Shown here: positions 1-7,627 of the stretch, in pieces
Layout of the letters: each line of letters starts with the position of its first letter
Position numbering within the stretch: position 1 is the first letter of the stretch
NCBI GenBank assembly: GCA_014376345.1
Contig: JACMRS010000114.1
Location: forward strand, 1 to 14,638
Direction: 5' to 3'
DNA from: Bacteroidia bacterium
Lineage (GTDB): Bacteria; Bacteroidota; Bacteroidia; NS11-12g; UBA955
Length of the DNA stretch: 14,638 bases
The notes under the pieces: generated by a model
Database searches by the model: none
The model's input: the letters and a program-made list of their open reading frames with translations, nothing else
What the model was told of the DNA's origin: nothing
Position numbers and translations under genes: made by a program

Positions 1-363
1 CACATTTCAATTGTTTTAACCTCACTTATTTTTGCTTTAATTCATTTTAAATTTACTCAGATTTTACCAATATTTATGATCAGTATTTTTCTGGGTTACA
101 TTTATTATCTCACAGGAAATCTTTGGTACAGTATAACAGCTCACATTCTGAATAATGGACTAGTTGTGGCTTTGGCATATTTTGGCAAAGGAAATGTAGC
201 TATTGAAAAACTGATGGATGATTCGTATTCTCCAAATTTCATTATAGTCTCAATAGCGCTTGTTCTCGCTTCGGTAATTTTCTATGATTTATATAAAAAG
301 AAAGTTAATTACATATCGCCAATAGTTACTTCTGAAGAAATTAATATTCAAGACAATGAATAA
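1..363 (+). CDS. CPBP family intramembrane metalloprotease (CAAX protease-like), 3' fragment
   Basis: The window opens inside this gene; the frame is open from base 1 and ends at TAA 361-363, giving 120 visible residues. The fragment is strongly hydrophobic and carries the last two motifs of the CPBP/ABI family. The first is FALIH (visible residues 11-15, the FxxxH motif). The second is HILNN (residues 48-52, the HxxxN motif) inside a membrane segment. The EExxxR motif expected upstream lies outside the window. A last membrane segment (about residues 76-92) is followed by a short charged tail. Family members are multi-pass membrane proteins that are proven or presumed metalloproteases acting inside the membrane. 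The substrate cannot be told from this piece. The gene overlaps cdsA by 8 bases, so the two are probably co-transcribed and translationally coupled. Family assignment is fairly sure; proteolytic activity is inferred. Confidence 0.8.
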   Translation, partial: HISIVLTSLIFALIHFKFTQILPIFMISIFLGYIYYLTGNLWYSITAHILNNGLVVALAYFGKGNVAIEKLMDDSYSPNFIIVSIALVLASVIFYDLYKKKVNYISPIVTSEEINIQDNE

Positions 364-1177
364 CATGATGCAACGTGCCATTACAGGCTTTTTTTTTATT
401 GGAATTATTATAAGTTGTGTTCTTTATAATGTCTGGTCTTTTGGCATTTTACTGGCATTAATTAATTTACTTTGTATATGGGAATATCTGGGAATTACAG
501 TTAAAGAAAACAAAAAACTTCATCAGATTTCCGGAATAATTACAGGTTCATTATTTTATGTTTGTTTTGTTTTAAATATTATAAAATATGCTTCTTTTGA
601 AATATTATTTATTCCTGTAATTTTAATATTTTGTGTTTTAATATTTAAGCTTTTTACCAAAGAAACAAACCCATTTGAAGGGTTTGGACAGATATTAGTT
701 TCTATGGTTTATATTACTGTACCAATGGTTCTTTTGTTTAAATTGTCGTTTACTGCCTATAATTATTTTTCACTTATACCATTACTTATTTTCATAAGTA
801 TTTGGAGCAATGATACTTTTGCTTATTTAACAGGAAAAGCATTCGGTAGAAATAAACTTTTCGAACGTATTTCTCCGGGCAAGACATGGGAAGGTTTTTT
901 TGGTGGAATTATCTGTAATATTTTAATATTTAATCTATTCAGCTATTTCTTTTTAAGTCCGAAAAGTGGTTATGAAATTACACCTTGGTTAATAATTTTA
1001 CCAATTATTATAAGCGTTACAGGCACCCTGGGAGATTTGATAGAAAGTATGCTAAAAAGAAGTTATGGCATTAAAGACAGTGGGAATATGCTTCCCGGGC
1101 ATGGTGGTTTTCTCGATCGTTTTGACGCTTTACTGTTCCTGATTCCATTTGTTTATGTTTACATGCAAATTTCTTAA
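356..1177 (+). CDS. cdsA: Phosphatidate cytidylyltransferase (CDP-diacylglycerol synthase)
   Basis: This integral inner-membrane enzyme converts phosphatidic acid and CTP to CDP-diacylglycerol, the precursor of all bacterial phosphoglycerolipids. The 273-residue length is normal. Most of the protein is a series of hydrophobic membrane segments. Near the C-terminus, residues 231-257 match the full CdsA family signature: SMLKR, then KDSG, then PGHGGFLDRFD, which contains the metal- and substrate-binding acidic residues. The ATG at 356 overlaps the end of the upstream protease gene by 8 bases. In-frame ATGs at 365 and 368 are possible alternative starts and would change only the first few residues. 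No clear terminator hairpin is seen in the 95 bases before the peroxiredoxin gene. Identification is very secure; the exact start is less so. Confidence 0.96.
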   Translation: MNNMMQRAITGFFFIGIIISCVLYNVWSFGILLALINLLCIWEYLGITVKENKKLHQISGIITGSLFYVCFVLNIIKYASFEILFIPVILIFCVLIFKLFTKETNPFEGFGQILVSMVYITVPMVLLFKLSFTAYNYFSLIPLLIFISIWSNDTFAYLTGKAFGRNKLFERISPGKTWEGFFGGIICNILIFNLFSYFFLSPKSGYEITPWLIILPIIISVTGTLGDLIESMLKRSYGIKDSGNMLPGHGGFLDRFDALLFLIPFVYVYMQIS

Positions 1178-1221
1178 ATATTACTTTATCAATTGAAGCT
1201 ATATCTTTATTCAAACATTCG

Positions 1222-1254
1222 ATTGCGTTATTTGCTTTAAATACTGCAATTTTG
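1222..1254 (+). promoter_or_regulatory. Possible Bacteroidota-type promoter of the peroxiredoxin gene
   Basis: The sequence reads ATTG (1222-1225), 21 bases, then CAATTTTG (1247-1254). This resembles the phylum's TTTG / TAnnTTTG pattern but misses the first base of both boxes. It would place transcription start around 1259, about 14 bases before the ATG. It is a weak match, offered because a new transcription unit is plausible here. Confidence 0.3.
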
Positions 1255-1272
1255 CATTAAATATAAAAAAAT

Positions 1273-1902
1273 ATGTCAGTATTAGTTGGAAAAAAAGCCC
1301 CATTATTTAATTCACCCGCTGTAATAAACGGCGAAGAACTTGTAGATAGTTTTAGTCTTGAGCAGTTTATTGGAAAAAAACATGTGATATTATTCTTTTA
1401 CCCAAAGGATTTCACATTTGTATGTCCAACCGAGCTTCATGCTTTTCAGGAAAAACTATCAGAATTTAAAAGTCGCAATGTAGAAATTATTGCATGCAGC
1501 ACAGATACTGAAGAAAGTCACTGGGGATGGTTACAAGTTCCAAAAGCTAACGGCGGTATTCAAGGAGTTACTTATCCGATAATTGCCGATACTACAAAAA
1601 CTATCAGTACAAATTACGGTGTACTAGCAGGCGAATATCACTACAATGAAAACAACGAATTGGTTGCCAATGGACCGATGATCGCTTACAGAGGATTATT
1701 TTTAATTGATAAAGAAGGAATAGTGCGCCACCAGCTTGTAAATGATTTACCTTTGGGAAGAAACGTTGATGAGGCTTTGAGAATTGTAGATGCCCTTCAG
1801 TTTATTGAAGAAAAAGGTGAAGTTTGTCCTGCAAACTGGAAAAAAGGTGATGAAGGAATGAATGCAACTTTTAAAGGTGTTGCAGAATATTTAGGCAAGT
1901 AG
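1273..1902 (+). CDS. ahpC: Typical 2-Cys peroxiredoxin (AhpC/Prx1 type)
   Basis: This cytoplasmic thiol peroxidase reduces hydrogen peroxide, organic hydroperoxides and probably peroxynitrite. It has 209 residues. The peroxidatic site is PKDFTFVCPTE, with Cys51 plus Pro44 and Thr48 of the PxxxTxxC motif. Arg140 in AYRGLF is the likely active-site arginine. The resolving cysteine is Cys185 in EVCPANW, as in the Prx1/AhpC group. Before AYRG, about 12 residues (GEYHYNENNELV region) appear extra relative to the short loop of E. coli AhpC. The GG(I)QG stretch and the C-terminal EYLGK resemble, but do not exactly match, the GGLG and YF motifs of hyperoxidation-sensitive enzymes. No ahpF or thioredoxin gene is adjacent, so the reductant is unknown. 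The symbol reflects family membership rather than a proven AhpF partnership. Confidence 0.93.
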   Translation: MSVLVGKKAPLFNSPAVINGEELVDSFSLEQFIGKKHVILFFYPKDFTFVCPTELHAFQEKLSEFKSRNVEIIACSTDTEESHWGWLQVPKANGGIQGVTYPIIADTTKTISTNYGVLAGEYHYNENNELVANGPMIAYRGLFLIDKEGIVRHQLVNDLPLGRNVDEALRIVDALQFIEEKGEVCPANWKKGDEGMNATFKGVAEYLGK

Positions 1903-2002
1903 TCTTATTTCTTGTCTATTTAAAAATACATAATATTGTGTTTGTGTGTTTTAAATGACAATCTCATTACAATTGATATATCGACATTAGCCGATAAAGT
2001 AA

Positions 2003-2010
2003 TACATTTG
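2003..2010 (+). promoter_or_regulatory. Possible -7 promoter element of the T9SS cargo gene
   Basis: TACATTTG matches the Bacteroidota -7 consensus TAnnTTTG exactly and lies 30 bases before the start codon. No good TTTG box is seen at the expected 19-21 base spacing upstream, so only half of the promoter is supported. Confidence 0.35.
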
Positions 2011-2029
2011 TCCTTTCTCTTTAATAATT

Positions 2030-2034
2030 AAAGG
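2030..2034 (+). promoter_or_regulatory. Ribosome binding site of the T9SS cargo gene
   Basis: AAAGG (2030-2034) sits 5 bases before ATG 2040 and is the clearest Shine-Dalgarno-like sequence in the window. It supports the chosen start and fits with a signal peptide beginning at that codon. Most other genes here show no obvious site. Confidence 0.5.
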
Positions 2035-2039
2035 ATATT

Positions 2040-5000
2040 ATGACACTAAATCAAACTAAAATTAAATTTTCGGCAATTAGCAGCTTCTTTATGACGCTGC
2101 TTTTTTGCGTTGCAGGCACTTCAGCGTTTGCATCTTTCTCTGGAAGTTACACTATCGATCCAAATAGTGCAGCTTCTTCTACAAATTATCTTGATTTCAC
2201 TTCCGCTGTAAATGATCTTAATGGCGTAGGAAGAACAGATGGCGGACCTGACAACTATGATAAAAATGGCGTAGTCGGTGCAACCGAATTTGAATTTGCA
2301 AAAGGGTATTCAGCAAAAGAACAAATTGAAATTAACGAAATTAATGGTGCTTCATCTACAAACACTATTACTTTTATCGGTCACGGGGCTAATATTTATT
2401 ATACCGCAAGCTCAGGATCCAGACATACAATATTTTTTAACGGCGCTGATTATATTACATTGAAAGATATGTATATCCAGGGTCTTGATACTGACTATGC
2501 TTATGCAATCAGGTTTGCTAATAGTTCAAATTTTAATGTTATCGAAGGTTGTACTGTTGAAGTATCAAATTTCGCTAATAATTATCCTCACTACTACAGC
2601 TATATGGCTTCAGCTTGTATTGCATTTACTAGTAACTCTGATTATCTTGATGAATACGCTTATGGCAGTTCTTATGGCACAAATGGCAATGGTAATACTA
2701 TATCAAATTGCGATATCAGAGGTACAAGTTATGCTTATGGTCCAACTTATGGCATTTTTGATGCTGAAGACGATTACAATTTTAATACTTTTACAAATAA
2801 CAAAATTCATGATTTCTTTTGTGTTGGAGTTATGGCATTGCAAACTGATGGAGAATTAATTCAAAACAATGAAATCTGGCGTGAAAGTAAATATTACGTA
2901 GATTATAATGAGATAATAGGAATATTTCTACCTGGTGCTGATGCAAATAATCAGGAAATGAGAATTGAAAATAACAGAATCCATAATTTGCAAGGAAGTT
3001 CTGGAGGTCAGGAATTTTATTGCTATGGCATTTTGTCTTACAGTGGTAAAGGAGGAAGTTCATCAAACAACAGTTATTTTATTAATAATGCAATTTATGA
3101 CAATGCTTCCAATTATAATTATGGAGCTTATTTTGATAATCCATCAAAAATCAAATTTTATAATAACACAATAGCTCTGGATAATCAGGATGGCGGTAAT
3201 GTAGAAACAATGGGTTTTTATACCTATCATTATGTATCAGATAATAATGAAATAATCAATAACAACATTTCTATTACCGAGGGGGGTAATGGCTCAAAAT
3301 ACGGTTTGTTTATTCAAAATCCCACTAATTACAATGAACATGACAATAACTGCTGGATAAATTCTCCTAACGGAACAAATTATTATGGTTATAATAATAA
3401 TTACTCTTCTACTTATGCCAATTGGGTTTCAAATGGCAGCAGCAGTGCTGACAGAAACGAAAACCCTAACTTTTACGATGAAGCTAACGGACAATTTCAG
3501 GCAATAAACTTTGCTTTAAATAATTCAGGGTATAATGTAGGGATAAATACAGATATTGATGGTACAACAAGAAATGTGAAAGAGCCTGATTTAGGTGCAT
3601 TTGAAGCAATTCTTGACGTAAGTGCAACTTCAAAAAACTTTTCAAAATCACCGGTTTGTGCAGGTTATACAGAATATGTTACAATTGATGTAGAAAACAA
3701 CACTGATTACGATTTTAACGGTGTAAAAGTTGCTATAAACATTAATGGTGTTATTATTACTAAAGAGTCAATTCCTGCTACAGTTTATGCGCATTCTGTT
3801 TACAATCATACTTTCAATACACCAATAATTCTTTCTCAGGCTGGAACTAATATTATCGATATTTATATTGTTTCAGATGATATCGTTTCAAATAATTCTG
3901 ACACTAAATCAGTTTTTGTTAAACCTTCACCGGGTGGAAGTGTATTTACCGCTAACCTAAGTTCAAAAGGAATACTAGATTACAAAGGTATGTTTGATGT
4001 GATAACTGAAAATGAAAAAATCATTTATGATGTTACATCACCAAGAAAATATAATGATGGTGATTACTCAACTAAATGGACAGCGAGTGCTTCAATCACT
4101 ACATTATTTGGAAACCCTGTAACTCCAGGCACTGTGTCATACACACATTCTCCAACCGGAGTTTTAACTGTTACTGCTCCGGCTGCTTTTGTTGACAGTA
4201 TTTTACTTGTTAGTCTTTCTGTCAATGATATCTCTTCAGGTTGCGATACAGTGTTTACAAGGAAAATAAAAATTGCTCCTAAAGGCAAACCGTTTTTTGT
4301 AACACCTAATGTGTTATGTGATAAAGATGATATCAATTTCGATAATCAGTCTACAATTCATTCAGGCTCTCTGACTTATATGTGGGATTTCGGTGATTTA
4401 ACTACCGACGATGCTATAAACCCGGTACATAAATTTAATGGCTCCGGTACTTATACAGTTAAACTTACCAGCACGAGCGAGCCTTATGGTTTTATTTCAG
4501 ATACTACTATATCAATAGTAATAAACGAAATTCCTAAAACCAACTTTACAAGGGTTAATGCTTGCGATGGTAGTCCGGTTAAATTTATTAATAAAACTAC
4601 AATTTCAGGATCTAGCCCTATTACTTATGATTGGGATTTTGGTGACGGAACTGCTCACAGTAATACATTAAATGCCTCTCACCAATATTCTGCAGTAAAT
4701 GCATATAGAGCTGTTTTAAAAGCAACTTCTAATGGTTGTTTTGCAACCATTTCTAAAAATGTTTATATGTTTGCAAGACCGGTGGCAAATTTTGTAGCAC
4801 CTATTTCTTCAACTTGTGAAGGTAAAGATGTAATTTTAAGTAATAGCTCTACTATTAGTCAGGGGGAAGCTGGCAGCTACTGGCAGTTTGGTGATGCTGG
4901 CTATTCTAGCAGCACAAATGGAGTTCACGCTTATAAATCAGAAGGAATTTACAATGTTAAACTTACAATGATTTCTGAATTCAATTGCACAGATTCAATT

Positions 5001-6023
5001 ACCAAGCAAATTACAATTAAATCTGCTCCTGTTGCTGCTTTCTCTTATGACAGAGCATGTACAGTTAACTCTACTATCTTAACAAATACATCGACTTCAA
5101 AACCAGGTCAAAATCCACAATATATCTGGTCTTATGATGATGGTTCATCTCAGACAACTCCAAATACTACTCATAAATGGAGCTCAAAAGGTTTACATAC
5201 AGTATCTCTGTCTGTAATGCAAGCAAATGGTTGCGAGGCTTCTGTTTCTAAAACTGTAGATGTATTGGTTCAGCCAAAAGCTAATTTCACAATCACCGAT
5301 GGATGCAGTGGAGTTGAAAGTATCATTGTAAACAAAACAACTGTTGAAGAAGGAACATTGTCTAACATGTGGGAATTTGGAGATGGGGCTACAAGTAACC
5401 AGTTTGATCCAGTACACACTTATGTTACTTCAACTTCACAAACTTATAATATCAAACTTGTAAGCACAGTTGGTGGTTGTAACGATACAGCTCAAAAAGT
5501 TGTAACTATTAGCCAAGCTCCTTCATGTGGCTTTACCGTTAAACATGATTATGTAAATGGTCTTAATGCTTACACTTTTTCACCAGATAACAATACTTAT
5601 TCTGAATATCATTGGCAGTTTGGTGATGGCGGTGCATCTTCTAACAACAAACCTTCTTATGTATATTCTAACGAAGGTGTTTACAGTGTGATTATGAAAG
5701 CAACCAATAATATTGGTTGTAATTGTGAGCAGACTTTCAAACTTAAAATTGATAACAATTCTTCTGTTGAAAACATCACTACAGAAAATAATATCAATTT
5801 ATTCCCAAATCCAAGCACAGGTAAAGTAACAATCACAATAGATGGCAATTCAAATACCAACGAGCTGAATGTTTATAATATGCTTGGTGAACTTGTAATC
5901 ACATATCCTTCCGGTAATACTGCAGGTGAAATTGACCTTTCAGGTTATGCAAACGGAGTTTATTTGATTAAAATTAAATCTAAAACATCTACAATTACCA
6001 AAAAAGTAACAATCAACAGGTAA
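2040..6023 (+). CDS. Secreted beta-helix / CARDB-like / six-PKD protein with T9SS sorting domain
   Basis: This 1327-residue protein was probably made for export by the Sec system and then the type IX secretion system. A signal peptide ends near TSAFA-SF (about residue 31). Residues ~80-525 form a right-handed parallel beta-helix: an asparagine ladder recurs as turns such as NTISNCDI, NTFTNNKI, ELIQNNEI, MRIENNRI, FINNAIY, FYNNTI and IINNNI, and the segment ends in DLGAFEA, a frequent ending of such domains. Residues ~539-625 look like a CARDB adhesion-type beta domain. Residues ~626-750 are an unassigned beta-rich stretch. Six PKD domains follow, with core tryptophans at W782, W865, W948, W1030, W1111 and W1192 in WDFGD-like motifs. 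Residues ~1252-1327, beginning LFPNPSTG and ending in GVYLIKI, are a type A C-terminal sorting domain. No catalytic motif is recognised. An adhesive or glycan-binding surface protein is the likeliest role, by inference. The frame is intact and is followed by a terminator. Confidence 0.93.
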   Translation: MTLNQTKIKFSAISSFFMTLLFCVAGTSAFASFSGSYTIDPNSAASSTNYLDFTSAVNDLNGVGRTDGGPDNYDKNGVVGATEFEFAKGYSAKEQIEINEINGASSTNTITFIGHGANIYYTASSGSRHTIFFNGADYITLKDMYIQGLDTDYAYAIRFANSSNFNVIEGCTVEVSNFANNYPHYYSYMASACIAFTSNSDYLDEYAYGSSYGTNGNGNTISNCDIRGTSYAYGPTYGIFDAEDDYNFNTFTNNKIHDFFCVGVMALQTDGELIQNNEIWRESKYYVDYNEIIGIFLPGADANNQEMRIENNRIHNLQGSSGGQEFYCYGILSYSGKGGSSSNNSYFINNAIYDNASNYNYGAYFDNPSKIKFYNNTIALDNQDGGNVETMGFYTYHYVSDNNEIINNNISITEGGNGSKYGLFIQNPTNYNEHDNNCWINSPNGTNYYGYNNNYSSTYANWVSNGSSSADRNENPNFYDEANGQFQAINFALNNSGYNVGINTDIDGTTRNVKEPDLGAFEAILDVSATSKNFSKSPVCAGYTEYVTIDVENNTDYDFNGVKVAININGVIITKESIPATVYAHSVYNHTFNTPIILSQAGTNIIDIYIVSDDIVSNNSDTKSVFVKPSPGGSVFTANLSSKGILDYKGMFDVITENEKIIYDVTSPRKYNDGDYSTKWTASASITTLFGNPVTPGTVSYTHSPTGVLTVTAPAAFVDSILLVSLSVNDISSGCDTVFTRKIKIAPKGKPFFVTPNVLCDKDDINFDNQSTIHSGSLTYMWDFGDLTTDDAINPVHKFNGSGTYTVKLTSTSEPYGFISDTTISIVINEIPKTNFTRVNACDGSPVKFINKTTISGSSPITYDWDFGDGTAHSNTLNASHQYSAVNAYRAVLKATSNGCFATISKNVYMFARPVANFVAPISSTCEGKDVILSNSSTISQGEAGSYWQFGDAGYSSSTNGVHAYKSEGIYNVKLTMISEFNCTDSITKQITIKSAPVAAFSYDRACTVNSTILTNTSTSKPGQNPQYIWSYDDGSSQTTPNTTHKWSSKGLHTVSLSVMQANGCEASVSKTVDVLVQPKANFTITDGCSGVESIIVNKTTVEEGTLSNMWEFGDGATSNQFDPVHTYVTSTSQTYNIKLVSTVGGCNDTAQKVVTISQAPSCGFTVKHDYVNGLNAYTFSPDNNTYSEYHWQFGDGGASSNNKPSYVYSNEGVYSVIMKATNNIGCNCEQTFKLKIDNNSSVENITTENNINLFPNPSTGKVTITIDGNSNTNELNVYNMLGELVITYPSGNTAGEIDLSGYANGVYLIKIKSKTSTITKKVTINR

Positions 6024-6041
6024 TTTTAAAATAATTATTTT

Positions 6042-6074
6042 AAAAGCCCGGCCAAAAATCCGGGCTTTTTTTTT
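6042..6074 (+). terminator. Rho-independent terminator, possibly two-way
   Basis: A perfect 10-base-pair stem, AAAAGCCCGG (6042-6051) with CCGGGCTTTT (6060-6069), closes an 8-base loop and runs into nine Ts (6066-6074). It lies 18 bases after the stop of the large secreted protein gene. On the minus strand the same hairpin follows the phosphatase stop codon (6075-6073) almost at once and is trailed by TTTTAAAATAATT. It may therefore also end that transcript, with a poorer U-run. Confidence 0.88.
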
Positions 6075-6594
6075 ACCAAGTAAATGAAAGATCGTTCATC
6101 CAGAGCTTCTGCAGTTTTAATGTTTTTTCAAGAATATCTCTCACACAGCCCTGACCTCCATTTAACGGAGAAATGTAATTTGCAACCTGTAAAATATCGA
6201 CAGCAGCATCAGCAGGACAACAAGCAATACCAACCTGTTTCATTATAGGAAGATCGGGCATATCATCTCCCATATAAATAATATCAGAATCAGCAAGATT
6301 ATATTTAGTTTTAAATTCGTCATAAGCAGCTTGCTTGTCCGATTGTCCGATATAGATATCCTTTACCCCAAGTACTTCAAACCTTTTGGTGATACCTGAT
6401 GATTTTCCTCCGGAAATAATACAGATAGGATAACCTGCCTTTACTGCATGCTGAATTGCATAACCATCTTTAATATTGAAACTTCTAAGCATCATACCCT
6501 CTTCGGTTACAAGCACCTGTCCTGTTGTCATTACACCATCAACATCAAAAATAAATGCTTTAGCATTTATCAGTTTATCATAAATAAGATTCAT
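6073..6594 (-). CDS. kdsC: KdsC-family HAD phosphatase (probable 3-deoxy-D-manno-octulosonate 8-phosphate phosphatase)
   Basis: This probable cytoplasmic enzyme removes phosphate from KDO-8-phosphate to give KDO, the inner-core sugar of lipopolysaccharide. Its 173 residues fit the capless C0 subgroup of HAD phosphatases, which act as tetramers. Motif I is FDVDGVMT with nucleophile Asp17 and acid/base Asp19. Motif II is ISGG around Ser61. Motif III is the lysine in SDK (Lys87). Motif IV is GDDMPD with Asp110, Asp111 and Asp114. The C-terminal GGQGCVRD (146-153) is the tail signature of the KdsC group. A close relative in Bacteroides acts on KDN-9-phosphate, and no KDO or KDN synthase gene is in view, so the exact substrate is less sure than the family. 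The gene has its own strong upstream promoter match and diverges from the PfkB kinase gene. Confidence 0.88.
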   Translation of the reverse strand: MNLIYDKLINAKAFIFDVDGVMTTGQVLVTEEGMMLRSFNIKDGYAIQHAVKAGYPICIISGGKSSGITKRFEVLGVKDIYIGQSDKQAAYDEFKTKYNLADSDIIYMGDDMPDLPIMKQVGIACCPADAAVDILQVANYISPLNGGQGCVRDILEKTLKLQKLWMNDLSFTW

Positions 6595-6609
6595 CGCTAA
6601 TTATTTTAG

Positions 6610-6640
6610 CAAACTTATGAATAATATGATGCCCTGCAAA
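6610..6640 (-). promoter_or_regulatory. Strong Bacteroidota-type promoter for the KdsC-family gene
   Basis: Read on the minus strand, TTTG (6640-6637) is followed by exactly 19 bases and then TAAGTTTG (6617-6610). This is a complete match to the TTTG-N19-TAnnTTTG pattern used by the primary sigma factor of Bacteroidota. Transcription would start near 6605, giving a leader of only about 10 bases before ATG 6594. It is the best promoter match in the window. Confidence 0.65.
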
Positions 6641-6679
6641 GTATCAGAATAATTTGTAACGGATAATATAAAAAACGGG

Positions 6680-6710
6680 TTGTGTTTTGCTTTTCAAAAA
6701 TGCATCTTTG
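6680..6710 (+). promoter_or_regulatory. Possible promoter of the PfkB kinase gene
   Basis: TTG (6680-6682), 20 bases, then CATCTTTG (6703-6710) approximates the Bacteroidota pattern, with one mismatch in the -7 box. If real, transcription would begin about 3 bases before ATG 6718, giving an almost leaderless message. It would also rule out the longer GTG 6682 start, which lies inside the promoter. Confidence 0.33.
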
Positions 6711-6717
6711 CACCATT

Positions 6718-7626
6718 ATGAGTTTATTAGTAATTGGTTCGGTAGCATTTGATGCGATAGAAACCCCTTTCGGGAAAACAGATAAAATAATTGGTGGCGC
6801 TGCTTCCTATATCACGCTCTCTTCTTCTTATTTTACTAAATCCATCAATCTTGTTGCTGTAGTAGGCGAAGATTTTCCTGAAGCTTACATTTCAAAACTT
6901 AAAGATCACGGAATTAATACTGAAGGTCTTCAGATTAAAAAAGGTGAAAAATCTTTTTTCTGGAGTGGTAGGTATCACAACGATATGAACAGTCGTGAAA
7001 CACTAGTAACAGAACTTAATGTATTAGGCACATTTGATCCAATTATACCAGAATCATATCAGAACTGCGATTATCTGATGCTTGGAAATTTGGCTCCATC
7101 TGTTCAAAGTACTGTGATAAACAGACTAAAAAACCGTCCAAAACTAATTGTTATGGATACTATGAATTTTTGGATGGATATTGCCCTTGAAGACCTTAAA
7201 CATACAATAAGCATGGTTGATGTACTGACAATTAACGATGAAGAAGCTAGGCAACTATCAGGAGAATATTCATTGGTTAAAGCTGCTCGTTCAATTATGG
7301 CGATGGGACCAAAATATCTAATTATTAAAAAAGGAGAACACGGTGCTTTATTATTTGGTGAAAATGAAATTTTCTCTGCTCCTGCCTTACCTCTGGAAGA
7401 AGTTTTTGATCCAACGGGTGCCGGTGATACTTTTGCAGGTGGATTTATTGGATACTTAGCACAGACAGGAGATATATCTTTCTCCAATATGAAAAAAGCA
7501 ATTATATACGGCAGTGCAATGGCTAGCTTTTGTGTTGAAAAATTTGGTTCAGACAATCTAATAGATTTGTCTCAACAGACTATTGATTCAAGAGTTCAGC
7601 AATTCAGAAATTTAAGCAGTTTTTAA
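6718..7626 (+). CDS. PfkB/ribokinase-family kinase, substrate unknown
   Basis: This 302-residue soluble kinase belongs to the ribokinase/PfkB fold, whose members phosphorylate sugars, nucleosides or related alcohols with ATP. The N-terminus (MSLLVIGSVAFDAIETPFG) begins the first beta strand directly and is followed by the glycine pair G26-G27 of the substrate-side GGAA motif. The C-terminal family signature is DPTGAGDTFAGG, with Asp237 as the expected catalytic base and the GAGD turn forming the anion hole. I chose ATG 6718. The frame extends back to GTG 6682, but those 12 residues precede the family's normal start and overlap a promoter-like sequence. Neighbours do not settle the substrate: a KdsC-type phosphatase diverges upstream, and the MoxR gene converges with only one base between stop codons. 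Family assignment is secure; I do not assign a sugar. Confidence 0.88.
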   Translation: MSLLVIGSVAFDAIETPFGKTDKIIGGAASYITLSSSYFTKSINLVAVVGEDFPEAYISKLKDHGINTEGLQIKKGEKSFFWSGRYHNDMNSRETLVTELNVLGTFDPIIPESYQNCDYLMLGNLAPSVQSTVINRLKNRPKLIVMDTMNFWMDIALEDLKHTISMVDVLTINDEEARQLSGEYSLVKAARSIMAMGPKYLIIKKGEHGALLFGENEIFSAPALPLEEVFDPTGAGDTFAGGFIGYLAQTGDISFSNMKKAIIYGSAMASFCVEKFGSDNLIDLSQQTIDSRVQQFRNLSSF

Positions 7627-7627
7627 T

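Noticed and set aside
2640..2760. Repeated CTTATGGC-like motifs, considered as a DNA repeat
   Set aside because: They encode Tyr-Gly turns of the beta-helix and vary in spacing, so protein-level repetition explains them.
2485..2859. Leu/Ile/Met-rich 124-residue open frame within the large secreted protein gene, suggestive of a membrane protein
   Set aside because: It is a frame-shifted reading of the AT-rich beta-helix coding sequence; the hydrophobic content comes from shifted Asn/Tyr/Ile codons and there is no start signal.
6682..6717. N-terminal extension of the kinase from GTG 6682
   Set aside because: The added residues precede the normal family N-terminus and overlap a promoter-like sequence; ATG 6718 gives a standard kinase start.
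7104..7556. 150-residue open frame on the minus strand inside the kinase gene
   Set aside because: It lies antisense to a well-supported PfkB gene, has no promoter or start-site signal, and its composition mirrors the opposite strand's codons.
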